Shown here piece by piece: positions 28,393-35,939 of a stretch of 64,000 nucleotides of DNA. This DNA comes from Membranihabitans maritimus (GTDB taxonomy: Bacteria; Bacteroidota; Bacteroidia; Chitinophagales; Saprospiraceae). Location of the stretch: the NCBI RefSeq assembly GCF_021729145.1, contig NZ_JAJSLW010000002.1, positions 62,001-126,000 of the forward strand, read 5' to 3'. How positions within the stretch are numbered: the stretch's first letter is position 1; every line of letters begins with the position of its first letter. The notes under the pieces are model-generated. The model saw only the letters and a list, made by a program, of their open reading frames with translations. It was not told the DNA's origin and made no database searches. The position numbers were made by a program, and so were the translations under genes.

Positions 28393-28556
28393 AAATAGTT
28401 CCTTCAATGGTCCTCAATATTAAGTTGTTGAGAAATCCATTGCAGGAACTATAATTTTTTGGGTTGACTCCTGCAATAAAGTCAAAACTTTGATGTCAAA
28501 AATAAAAACTAAATAGAGTCTATTGCTGACCCAAAGCTCTTTAGCTTGGGGGGTTG
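28393..28556. repeat. Structured ~160-bp repeat, copy 1
   Basis: A 164-bp element closely matched by the copy at 29000-29160, same orientation. Conserved blocks can form an outer hairpin (TAGTTCCTTCAATG with CATTGCAGGAACTA), a competing perfect 9-bp pairing (ATTGCAGGA with TCCTGCAAT), TTGACT with AGTCAA, and an end hairpin CCCAAAGCT-CTTT-AGCTTGGG. ACCCAAA near the end can pair back to TTTGGGT. The copies differ mostly in loops. No known element is recognised. Confidence 0.8.
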
Positions 28557-28752
28557 TGTCAAATAATCGACAAAAAATAAATGATAGAATGATAAAAAAT
28601 AACCACTCTCAATCATTTACATCTATTTATACGCAGATACATGTTTAAAGTCACAGAAGAAGTAGAAAAATTTTTACGAATTTGTAAAAACAAAAGATTT
28701 TGCAAACTCATTTTACAAGCGCATTTTGCAATAAATTGCCCGCGGAGTATAA

Positions 28753-28950
28753 AACAGTAAAATAGAAGCTCTATTTGGAGGAAATGCATCCCGTCTTGTC
28801 AACAGGGAAAGATTGCATTCCAAGTCTCAAAAATTCCATTTCAAATATAATATACAGGAAAAGTGTGTAGATAAAAAACTATACGAAATCGATGAATTAA
28901 TTGTTGGCACTCGCAAAGAAATAACAGTTTATTCCAACAAATCAATATAA
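28753..28950 (+). other. Open remnant between the two repeat copies
   Basis: A 65-codon frame without a start codon, containing GGNASRLVNRERLHSKSQ and KLYEIDELIVGTRKE and ending at a TAA at 28948. The YEIDELIVG segment is loosely reminiscent of the VDEFVVGG motif of IS1595-type transposases, but the rest gives no support. A short ATG frame in another phase precedes it. It may be the last piece of a mobile-element gene; identification is weak. Confidence 0.25.
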
Positions 28951-28999
28951 GCAACCTAACTCCTAATAAATTATCGCTACAAGTCAATCACAACAAAGA

Positions 29000-29160
29000 A
29001 AATAGTTCCTTCAATGACCCTCAACATTTTGTTGAGTAGTACATTGCAGGAACTATAATTTTTTGGGTTGACTCCTGCAATAAAGTCAAAACTTTGATAT
29101 CAATAATAAATACTTTAAGGTATTTATTGCTGACCCAAAGCTCTTTAGCTTAGGGGGTTG
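29000..29160. repeat. Structured ~160-bp repeat, copy 2
   Basis: A 161-bp direct copy of the element at 28393-28556, start to start 607 bp apart. One internal stem has changed sequence but kept or improved pairing (AATAAATAC with GTATTTATT here, a poorer match in copy 1), and the inner stem is CTCAAC/GTTGAG here. This pattern is expected of a structured RNA or hairpin-recognised DNA rather than of a coding repeat. Confidence 0.8.
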
Positions 29161-29359
29161 CATCGATTTAAAAGAAATTAACTGGAGAACCAGCATTAAC
29201 TTCTTTCCGTCGTGTAAAAAAACCGCTTTTGACTCTCGGTTAAATTTTACTATTACAATATTCGAAAAACTTTTTCAAATATCTATATTTATTTCAATAT
29301 ATTTTTAAAAAAACTAATTTAAATAACAGTAACCCCGCATTTTTGACCAGTAGAAGGGC

Positions 29360-29788
29360 TTATGAACGTGCACTTTTTCTGGTCATAAGTTGATAAGAGT
29401 GTCTAATAATTTCGCGTAAAACTTTTTCATTTACATCTTCCAACTTATTAATATACAGACAACTTTTTCCGATTTTATGTTTTCCCAATTTATCAAGAAG
29501 CTCATTATATCTTTCAACCCCAGGCATAATATATAAAGAAAGGTTTTGCTTCCGGGGAGAAAATGCAACGGCCATCCAATCACCTTCCTGGCCACTCTCA
29601 TATTTATAGTGGTAGGTTCCAAACCCAACAATGCTTTTTCCCCACATTTTGGGGTCTTCTTGTGTGACCTCTGAAAATATATCCAATAGCCTCAAGCCGT
29701 CTTCGCGCCGCTTTTCATGCTCTATTGAATTCAAAAAATCAAGCACATCACCATCGTTCAGTCTGGTTTTCAATTCGTATGTGCCCAT
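29360..29788 (-). CDS. DUF1801-domain protein
   Basis: A 142-residue cytosolic protein with the DUF1801 pattern: DVLDFLNSIEHEKRREDGLRLLDIFSEVT, MWGKSIVGFGTYHYKYESG and WMAVAFSPRKQNLSLYIMPG. It ends with GKSCLYINKLEDVNEKVL. It belongs to a different subgroup from the YdhG-like protein at 9128-9511. Function unknown. It lies between the structured repeats and KduI, divergent from the latter. Confidence 0.9.
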   Translation of the reverse strand: MGTYELKTRLNDGDVLDFLNSIEHEKRREDGLRLLDIFSEVTQEDPKMWGKSIVGFGTYHYKYESGQEGDWMAVAFSPRKQNLSLYIMPGVERYNELLDKLGKHKIGKSCLYINKLEDVNEKVLREIIRHSYQLMTRKSARS

Positions 29789-29885
29789 AGAAAAAATTTA
29801 AATAGTAATGCTGTAATATAGTTAAAATATTGCATTATTCATTATACTCTTTTCAAGTATTTTTAGGATAAAGTCTTATAGATCT

Positions 29886-29893
29886 TAGATTTG
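29886..29893 (+). promoter_or_regulatory. -7 promoter element for kduI-kduD
   Basis: TAGATTTG matches TAnnTTTG, 47 bp before the ATG at 29941. No clear -33 box. Confidence 0.35.
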
Positions 29894-29940
29894 TTACTAT
29901 ATTCATTGAAACTATTTTTTCTACTGGTAAAAATAATTAA

Positions 29941-30774
29941 ATGTCTTTTAGTACCCGATATGCCCGAAGTCCTGAAGAAATTAAAAATATGGACACAGAA
30001 GAACTGCGAAAGCACTTCCTTATTACTAACGTATTTGACGTAGATAGAATCAACTGGACCTATTCACATTTTGACCGGTTCATGACCGGCGGTATAATCC
30101 CTACAACAGATGTAGGGCTTGATACGATTCCACCATTACGCTCTGAGTATTTTTTGGAAAGGCGGGAACTTGGTGTTATTAATATCGGGGAACCTGGGTC
30201 TGTACTGGTTGATGGAGAGGAATTCGAATTAGGGTATAAAGAAGCTTTATATGTGGGACAAGGTGCGCAGGCAGTGATTTTTAAAAGTAAGAAACCGGAT
30301 AATCCGGCAAAGTTTTACCTTAATTCTGCTCCGGCCCATAAATCTCATCCCACTATAAAGGTGACAGAGTATGAAGCTGAGCTTGTGACATTGGGCTCTC
30401 CCGATACATCAAACCATCGTACCATCCGAAAGCTTTTGGTGAATAGTGTGGTAAAAACCTGCCAGTTGCAGATGGGAATGACAGAATTAAAAAACGGAAG
30501 CGTTTGGAATACAATGCCGGCCCATGTGCATGACCGGAGGATGGAGGTGTATTTGTATTTTGAATTACTGGAAGACCAGTCGGTTTCGCACTTTATGGGA
30601 GAACCTTCTGAGACAAGGCATATCTGGATGCAAAATGAGCAAGCGGTCATTTCCCCACCATGGTCAATACATGCGGGGGCAGGAACCAGCAATTATACCT
30701 TTATCTGGGGTATGGCCGGGGAAAATCTTGATTACGGAGATATGGATAAGGTCTCTATTAATCAACTTCGTTAA
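29941..30774 (+). CDS. kduI: 5-dehydro-4-deoxy-D-glucuronate isomerase (KduI)
   Basis: A 277-residue cytosolic enzyme. It isomerises 5-dehydro-4-deoxy-D-glucuronate (the open form of an unsaturated uronate) to 3-deoxy-D-glycero-2,5-hexodiulosonate. The zinc-binding set is complete: His195 and His197 in MPAHVHDRRMEVY, Glu202 in the same motif, and His244 in PPWSIHAGAG, matching His196/His198/Glu203/His245 of E. coli KduI. Length equals the family's. KduD follows 11 bp later. The pair processes unsaturated uronates released by lyases from pectin, alginate or glycosaminoglycans; no lyase of a classical family is adjacent. Confidence 0.96.
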   Translation: MSFSTRYARSPEEIKNMDTEELRKHFLITNVFDVDRINWTYSHFDRFMTGGIIPTTDVGLDTIPPLRSEYFLERRELGVINIGEPGSVLVDGEEFELGYKEALYVGQGAQAVIFKSKKPDNPAKFYLNSAPAHKSHPTIKVTEYEAELVTLGSPDTSNHRTIRKLLVNSVVKTCQLQMGMTELKNGSVWNTMPAHVHDRRMEVYLYFELLEDQSVSHFMGEPSETRHIWMQNEQAVISPPWSIHAGAGTSNYTFIWGMAGENLDYGDMDKVSINQLR

Positions 30775-30785
30775 TTCAGGAATAA

Positions 30786-31556
30786 ATGATGATGACAAAA
30801 TTATTTGACCTTACGGGAAAAACGGCTTTAGTTACTGGATGCAAAAGGGGGATCGGAAAAGCAATGGCAGAGGGGCTCGCATCGGCAGGAGCAGATATTA
30901 TTGGCGTGTCGGCTACATTGGAATTGCAAAACAGCGATGTAGAATTGTCTGTCCGGAAGAAGGGACGGTTATTTTATGCTTATCAATGCGATTTTTCAAA
31001 CAGGACTTCATTGTATACTTTTATTGAAAGGGTAAAAGGCGAGCATAAGAAAGTCGATATCCTGATTAATAATGCAGGCACTATCAAAAGAAAGCCAGCG
31101 GTTGAACATCCTGACGAATATTGGGATGAAGTGATTTCCGTGAACCAGACTGCACAGTTTATTCTTACACGGGAATTCGGTAAATTAATGGTTTCGCGTC
31201 AATTCGGAAAAATCATTTTTATAGCTTCCCTTCTTACTTTTCAGGGAGGCATCACTGTTCCAGGATATGCTGCCAGCAAAGGAGCTGTCGGTCAATTAAC
31301 CAAAGCTTTCGCTAATGAGTGGGCCTCATATGGGGTCAATGTAAATGCCATAGCGCCAGGGTATATAGAAACTGATGTTACTTCGGCATTGCAGGAAGAT
31401 CCGAAGCGCTACAATGCCATCCTTTCCCGGATACCGGCAGATAGATGGGGAAAGCCTGGAGATTTTATCGGTCCGGCTATATTCCTGGCTTCGCAAGCAT
31501 CTGATTATATGCATGGTACCGTAATGACAGTGGATGGGGGTTGGATGGGTAGGTGA
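30786..31556 (+). CDS. kduD: 2-dehydro-3-deoxy-D-gluconate 5-dehydrogenase (KduD)
   Basis: A 256-residue short-chain dehydrogenase that reduces 3-deoxy-D-glycero-2,5-hexodiulosonate to 2-keto-3-deoxy-D-gluconate with NAD(P)H. The Rossmann motif TGCKRGIG is at 17-24, NNAG at 95-98, and the catalytic Ser148, Tyr161 and Lys165 are in IASLL and GYAASKGAV. FDLTGKTALVTGCKRGIG is typical of KduD. Three in-frame ATG codons open the gene; the first is used here. It forms a two-gene operon with kduI. The later enzymes of the pathway (KDG kinase and aldolase) are not in the window. Confidence 0.93.
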   Translation: MMMTKLFDLTGKTALVTGCKRGIGKAMAEGLASAGADIIGVSATLELQNSDVELSVRKKGRLFYAYQCDFSNRTSLYTFIERVKGEHKKVDILINNAGTIKRKPAVEHPDEYWDEVISVNQTAQFILTREFGKLMVSRQFGKIIFIASLLTFQGGITVPGYAASKGAVGQLTKAFANEWASYGVNVNAIAPGYIETDVTSALQEDPKRYNAILSRIPADRWGKPGDFIGPAIFLASQASDYMHGTVMTVDGGWMGR

Positions 31557-32212
31557 TGGAAGAAGAACTAATTAGTCTTTCAATAAACGTCTACACCAGA
31601 TAAGAAGGATGGTGAAAGCTTCTCGTGTTTATCTCCTATTTCAAACAGGATGTGTCACGGTCCTTTTATCAACATAAATACAATTATCTGTACAGAACGG
31701 TACAGTATGAGTAGTAGGCTGTCCTATCCTGCTGATCGAAACTGGTTTTTTTAACAGTATTGCTTTCCAGGATATATTCAAAATGAAAAGTTTAATTCCC
31801 CTTAAAGAAGTGCCTTGGGAAAAAGCGTTTGACATGAATACTGACGGTTCCGGCAGTCTTACATTCCCGAAATGTAAATGATCGGGGTTCCCTGTTTTAA
31901 TCTCATGATGATAAATGTCAGGACATGGAATTTGCGCAGATCGTATACCACATAATATTTATTCTACAAATTTGGGAGATGACTCGAACCTGACAATTCA
32001 CGGTTTTATTATACCTAGCCATTAGTATTGATTTGTCACCTCCTGCTAGCGGTGGTAATGACCATAGCTATGGTCATTAGATCAAATACGCAATAAAAAA
32101 ACTGGGTAGTATAGGTGGTTTATCCTTTAGGTTGAAAGAAGGATAAAATACGGCTGGATCCGTTTAATGGATTTTGCACAATGAGATTCTATTCGAACAT
32201 AGAGTAATCTAT
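31557..32212. other. 656-bp intergenic region with a decayed frame and a 24-bp palindrome
   Basis: No intact gene. Plus strand 31711-31881 keeps an open frame (57 codons) ending PWEKAFDMNTDGSGSLTFPK before its stop, which looks like the end of a lost protein that I cannot identify. The palindrome is listed separately. Confidence 0.4.
32056..32079. repeat. 24-bp perfect palindrome
   Basis: TAATGACCATAG followed directly by CTATGGTCATTA. There is no T run after it, so it is not a classic terminator. It may be an operator, a recombination site or a relic of the lost gene upstream. Confidence 0.6.
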
Positions 32213-33058
32213 TTAATTTACTACAAATGCTTCCTCTGAAGCCGGGTAGATCATTTGTGCTTTCAAATTCTCAAATGCGACAGGGAACATTTTTTTGAAA
32301 TGTTGATTTCTTGTATAGAATAAAGTGATAGCAAGTGCCCGCTGATCAATGTATTCTTTGGGTATCCCCATATATTTTTCGAGATCCTGAAGGGTATATC
32401 CTCCCAGAAGACATAGTTTACCTGCACTGGGAAGGTTGTTTTCATAGAAGTCGGGTTTTATGGCTGATTTTGCACTTTCATACAATCCACTGTTAAAAAA
32501 TTTCAATGGCTCATAGCTACCTTTCAATAGGTGTGGAATAGAGAAAATTAAGGTTCCGTCTTCTTTGTGGGTCTCCGAGATATGAAGACTTTTAGGGAAT
32601 TGGGGCGAAGGGAAAGCATGGTTGTAAAAAACATATACAGGAATTTTGGGAAATGGTACGCTGTAATTTTCTTTTGACAAGCAAAAAAATGCTGCGTACG
32701 CCCCACTTAATAGAATAGCCTGGTACGGAACGCCATCCATTCCCTGATCGATAAATTCTTTGTCTACTTTAAAAAGGCTTATCTTTTTGTAGAACAAGTC
32801 CCGGCTATCTTGCGGCACACAATGAATTAATGGGAAGTGGTTGTTTATAAAGTCTTTTTCCTTTTGATCAAGTCCTATTTTGTTTTTACGATGGTGCCAG
32901 ATATTGATATCTTTATTAAATATATATACCAATGCCAGGAGAATTCCACTAATAAATAGAATAATAACACCAGGACCGAAGCTCCAGTATTTGTAGCTAA
33001 AAAATCCAAGACCACTGCCCAAGAGAAGAATTATCGCCAGGAAAAAAGAGAGTTTCAT
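32213..33058 (-). CDS. Membrane-anchored protein resembling MtfA/M90 peptidases but lacking HExxH
   Basis: A 281-residue protein. Two N-terminal membrane segments (residues about 3-22 and 28-47) are followed by a soluble domain. The order DSRDLFYKKISLFKVDKEFIDQG, YQAILLSGAYAAFFCL, PKIPVYVFYNHAFPSP and DGTLIFSIPHLLKGSYEP recalls MtfA-type zinc peptidases (M90), where IAAQAALLLL, the ILVYPSAF strand and the VVLSWDDVL strand occur in that order. The expected HExxH zinc motif after the last strand is replaced by KFFNSGLYESAK. If the resemblance is real this is an inactive relative. Family call is tentative. Confidence 0.45.
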   Translation of the reverse strand: MKLSFFLAIILLLGSGLGFFSYKYWSFGPGVIILFISGILLALVYIFNKDINIWHHRKNKIGLDQKEKDFINNHFPLIHCVPQDSRDLFYKKISLFKVDKEFIDQGMDGVPYQAILLSGAYAAFFCLSKENYSVPFPKIPVYVFYNHAFPSPQFPKSLHISETHKEDGTLIFSIPHLLKGSYEPLKFFNSGLYESAKSAIKPDFYENNLPSAGKLCLLGGYTLQDLEKYMGIPKEYIDQRALAITLFYTRNQHFKKMFPVAFENLKAQMIYPASEEAFVVN

Positions 33059-33265
33059 ACGTAAAAATGAAATTAAAGTTTATTTTTCTTTTGGTGAACT
33101 AAAAAAAGAGTATAAATTTGCCTTTCCAAAAAATAACGTTGCTTAAAAGAAGTAACTAATTTGTATAATAATTATTGTCTGCTAGCGTGTTTAAAACGGA
33201 TTGAAATAAACTATTTGAAATAGCAGATGAATGGGTAAAAAGAAAACAATAGAGAAATACAAGTA
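33059..33265 (+). promoter_or_regulatory. Promoter region of the tRNA-Phe gene
   Basis: TTTG at 33090-33093 and TAAATTTG at 33113-33120 are 19 bp apart, an exact match to the Bacteroidota TTTG-N19-TAnnTTTG promoter. Transcription would begin near 33127, giving a leader of roughly 140 bases before the tRNA at 33266. Confidence 0.6.
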
Positions 33266-33338
33266 GGTACCTTAGCTCAGTTGGTAGAGCACAGGACTGA
33301 AAATCCTGGTGTCCCTGGTTCGATTCCTGGAGGTACCA
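33266..33338 (+). tRNA. tRNA-Phe (anticodon GAA)
   Basis: A full cloverleaf can be drawn. The acceptor stem is GGTACCT with AGGTACC, the D stem GCTC/GAGC, and the anticodon stem CAGGA/TCCTG enclosing loop CTGAAAA with anticodon GAA at 33299-33301. The TpsiC arm contains GGTTCGATTCC. The discriminator base is A at 33338 and CCA is not encoded. Confidence 0.97.
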
Positions 33339-33345
33339 CTTTTGG

Positions 33346-33375
33346 AGAGCTGTGAATTTCACAGCTCTTTTTTTT
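33346..33375 (+). terminator. Intrinsic terminator after tRNA-Phe
   Basis: AGAGCTGTGAA pairs with TTCACAGCTCT across one base and is followed by a run of T, starting 8 bp after the tRNA end. Confidence 0.88.
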
Positions 33376-33454
33376 ATAATCTTCCCGTGGGTTTGTGGAA
33401 CTTCATGCACAAATTTTTCCTTGATTAAATGAAATAATTCATATATTTAAGTGT

Positions 33455-33973
33455 ATGGATTACAAAGGGTTGATAAAATCTCCGGTAGGAGATATTAAAT
33501 TGCATTGTACAGACATAGGACTTACTTCTGTACAGATAGTACCAGGCAGTGATACAGAAACAAAAGTATACCACTTTGACCCGCACTTAAAAGAAGCTGT
33601 TTCACAATTAGAGGCTTACTTTAGTGGCGATCTCAAGGAATTCAAATTGTCCATTGACTGGACAGGAAATTCTTTTTTCTTTTGTGAAGTTTGGAGGGCA
33701 CTCCAGTCGATTCCTTACGGGAAATATCGTACATATGGACAAATTGCCAAGTTTTTACGAAAACCCAAATCAGCCCGGGCAATTGGGAAAGCAAACAGCA
33801 GAAATCCAATTGCTATAATAATACCGTGTCATCGGGTGATCGGCACCAATGGCAAGTTGACGGGATATGCTTATGGAAATGATGTTAAGAGGAAACTACT
33901 ACAACATGAGAACCCTGCCCATTTTTCGAACCAGGGAGCCTTGTTTGAGGATATCTCTTTAATTAAGAAATAA
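33455..33973 (+). CDS. Methylated-DNA-[protein]-cysteine S-methyltransferase
   Basis: A 172-residue stand-alone O6-alkylguanine repair protein. The acceptor motif is IIPCHRVIG with Cys125; YGKYRTYGQIAKFL and SARAIGKANSRNPIAI are the conserved DNA-binding and active-site segments. It repairs O6-methylguanine by irreversible transfer to Cys125. A second copy, fused to an AraC domain, is at 7644-8483. It is separated from the convergent SusD gene by a terminator. Confidence 0.93.
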   Translation: MDYKGLIKSPVGDIKLHCTDIGLTSVQIVPGSDTETKVYHFDPHLKEAVSQLEAYFSGDLKEFKLSIDWTGNSFFFCEVWRALQSIPYGKYRTYGQIAKFLRKPKSARAIGKANSRNPIAIIIPCHRVIGTNGKLTGYAYGNDVKRKLLQHENPAHFSNQGALFEDISLIKK

Positions 33974-34006
33974 AAAAAGTCTGACCTAAGGAAGATCAGA
34001 CTTTTT
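33974..34006. terminator. Bidirectional terminator between the methyltransferase and SusD 2
   Basis: AAAAAGTCTGA pairs with TCAGACTTTTT across an 11-base loop, with A/T runs on both sides. It lies between convergent genes. Confidence 0.85.
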
Positions 34007-34030
34007 GAAATGTACGATTTCCAATTTTAT

Positions 34031-35902
34031 TTATTGTTGTACCAGTTCTCCTTCCCCTTCGCCATCAATCCATTTATAAGGCGTGATTCTCTCATTCTCT
34101 CCCGGGTACCCTCTATTTTGGTTAATGTGACCCAGTGTATTGGCATTAATAGCCCCTGCGGGAATTGGCCAGAGAACAAGGTGAGGTGCGGCCCTGTAAT
34201 TGTAATGTGGGGCTCGAATTTCTTCTCTGTAAAAGATGTTTTTTTCGATTACGCGGTCAAACCAGAAATTATCTTGAGTCATATTTTCCAGGCTATACGT
34301 TTTGCCATTATATGCGGTTTTACCGGTATTAGCGAAAATAAAAGCTATTCTGGTCAGTTCGGTCTTTCTCGGTTCCTCATAGAATAGTTCTCGAGCTCTT
34401 TCATTGAGAATGATATCCATATTTATTTCCGTGGGATCTATTGAAGAAGCTCCTGCTCTATTTCTTACGGCATTTAAATCTTCAGCTGCACTGACCATAT
34501 CCCCTTTCCAGAAGTATGCTTCTGCTCGTAATAAGAAAGTCTCGGCAAGACGGTATAAATACCAATCTCCGCGTCCTCCGTCAGGTGTTAGGTCTGTTGG
34601 GTCTTCTATGAACAATTTGTAATGTGGCCAACCATACCACGACCGGATAGTATCTGTACAGAGTATTCCTCCATTGTCATCGTATAATTGAAGGTTTTCT
34701 CCATAATAGGGGTCATTACTTTCTTTAAGGCTTGGGTGATTGTATACTAAATTCTCCATATCCAGCCAATTACCTTCAGCATGTCTGAGGTCATTTTCAT
34801 CAGTCCAAATATCTGTATGGTGATATGGCGTTGCCCGGCATCTGCCTATTCCCCTGCCAATGTTTGTGACTAGGTCAATTTCGACGCCTGAATTTCCAGC
34901 AGGTACATCTCTCATGCCGGCTTGACCAGAAGGAGTTTTAATTTTCCCGGTACCTCCCCAAAAAGGAACGGTTTGTCTCATAATTGAAATACGGCTATTC
35001 CCATCTTCTTCAAACCCTTCCCGAGCTACCATTACATATATTCGTTCTGTATTCTCCAGCAGGGATTTATTTTCTTGTTGGTGTAAATCCCATACTACGT
35101 TTTTTGATGGATCTCCAGCATCTATTCCAAATCGTTCTGTCATTAAAGCATGGTGACCATCATTTATTATGGCAGAGGAAGAGGCGATAGCATCGTCAAA
35201 TTCACCCAGTGCCAAATTCACCTTTGTCAAGATATGGTTTACGGCGGCCTTCGTTACGTCTCCAATGACATTTGTTTCCCATTCAGGTTTTACCCATTGG
35301 GCAGCGAATTCGAGATCTCTTTTACACTTTCTCAAGATACTTTCACGGGTGACAGAATTGAAATCCAATCGTGGGGAGGTAATTTCACCCAATACCATAG
35401 GTACATCGCCAAATTGATGAACCAATCTATAATAAGTCCTGGCGATGTGGAAGTATGCCTTTCCCAAGACATGGTTTCGTTCTTCTTCATTTTTATATTC
35501 TGCATCGTCAATTCTGGAGACGACAGCGTTTGCGTACCTAATTCGTCGGTACCCTTCATTCCAGAACCAACCAATTTTATTACAATCAGTACTATTCAGA
35601 CAGGCATCCGGTAAAATTTGTGCGGGTAAATCCATTGCCGGTCCGGTTTTGTCAGTTGTGCCTTCAACGGCGACATCCGAAAAAATATTTTCTGTGATCA
35701 TGGGGTTCCCATCACCATAGTACTCGTGTCTTACATTCCTTAAACATGCTACTAAAGCAGCATCAAAGCCAGCAGCGTCTACAAAAGCATTCTCCGGAGC
35801 AAAGAAGGAAAGTGGCTTAGGCTCTAAAAATTCTTCCTTGCAACTAATGGAGGTTAGAATTAGCCCAAGTGTTAGAAAGCTATATATATAAATTTTTCTC
35901 AT
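34031..35902 (-). CDS. SusD/RagB-family outer-membrane lipoprotein (pair 2)
   Basis: A 623-residue substrate-binding lipoprotein. The signal peptide ends in ILTSISC with Cys21, followed by KEEFLEPKPLSFFAPENAF, the normal start of a mature SusD. TPR-type helices (EERNHVLGKAYFHIARTYYRLVHQFGDVPMV) and the C-terminal region (ERARELFYEEPRKTELTRIAFIF, APHLVLWPIPAGAINANT) fit the family. It follows SusC 2 by 37 bp. Longer than the usual 500-580 residues. The pair's substrate is unknown, but it neighbours amino-sugar genes. Confidence 0.92.
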   Translation of the reverse strand: MRKIYIYSFLTLGLILTSISCKEEFLEPKPLSFFAPENAFVDAAGFDAALVACLRNVRHEYYGDGNPMITENIFSDVAVEGTTDKTGPAMDLPAQILPDACLNSTDCNKIGWFWNEGYRRIRYANAVVSRIDDAEYKNEEERNHVLGKAYFHIARTYYRLVHQFGDVPMVLGEITSPRLDFNSVTRESILRKCKRDLEFAAQWVKPEWETNVIGDVTKAAVNHILTKVNLALGEFDDAIASSSAIINDGHHALMTERFGIDAGDPSKNVVWDLHQQENKSLLENTERIYVMVAREGFEEDGNSRISIMRQTVPFWGGTGKIKTPSGQAGMRDVPAGNSGVEIDLVTNIGRGIGRCRATPYHHTDIWTDENDLRHAEGNWLDMENLVYNHPSLKESNDPYYGENLQLYDDNGGILCTDTIRSWYGWPHYKLFIEDPTDLTPDGGRGDWYLYRLAETFLLRAEAYFWKGDMVSAAEDLNAVRNRAGASSIDPTEINMDIILNERARELFYEEPRKTELTRIAFIFANTGKTAYNGKTYSLENMTQDNFWFDRVIEKNIFYREEIRAPHYNYRAAPHLVLWPIPAGAINANTLGHINQNRGYPGENERITPYKWIDGEGEGELVQQ

Positions 35903-35939
35903 TGTCTTTGGTTTTTCATTTTTAAATCAATAATGAATT

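Noticed and set aside
28361-29359. A CRISPR array or tRNA-like cluster in the repeat region
   Set aside because: Only two long copies, 607 bp apart, with no short spacers; no cloverleaf can be formed.
33266-33338. tRNA-Phe as the attachment site of an integrated island
   Set aside because: No duplicated tRNA 3' end, integrase or mobile genes are visible on either side.
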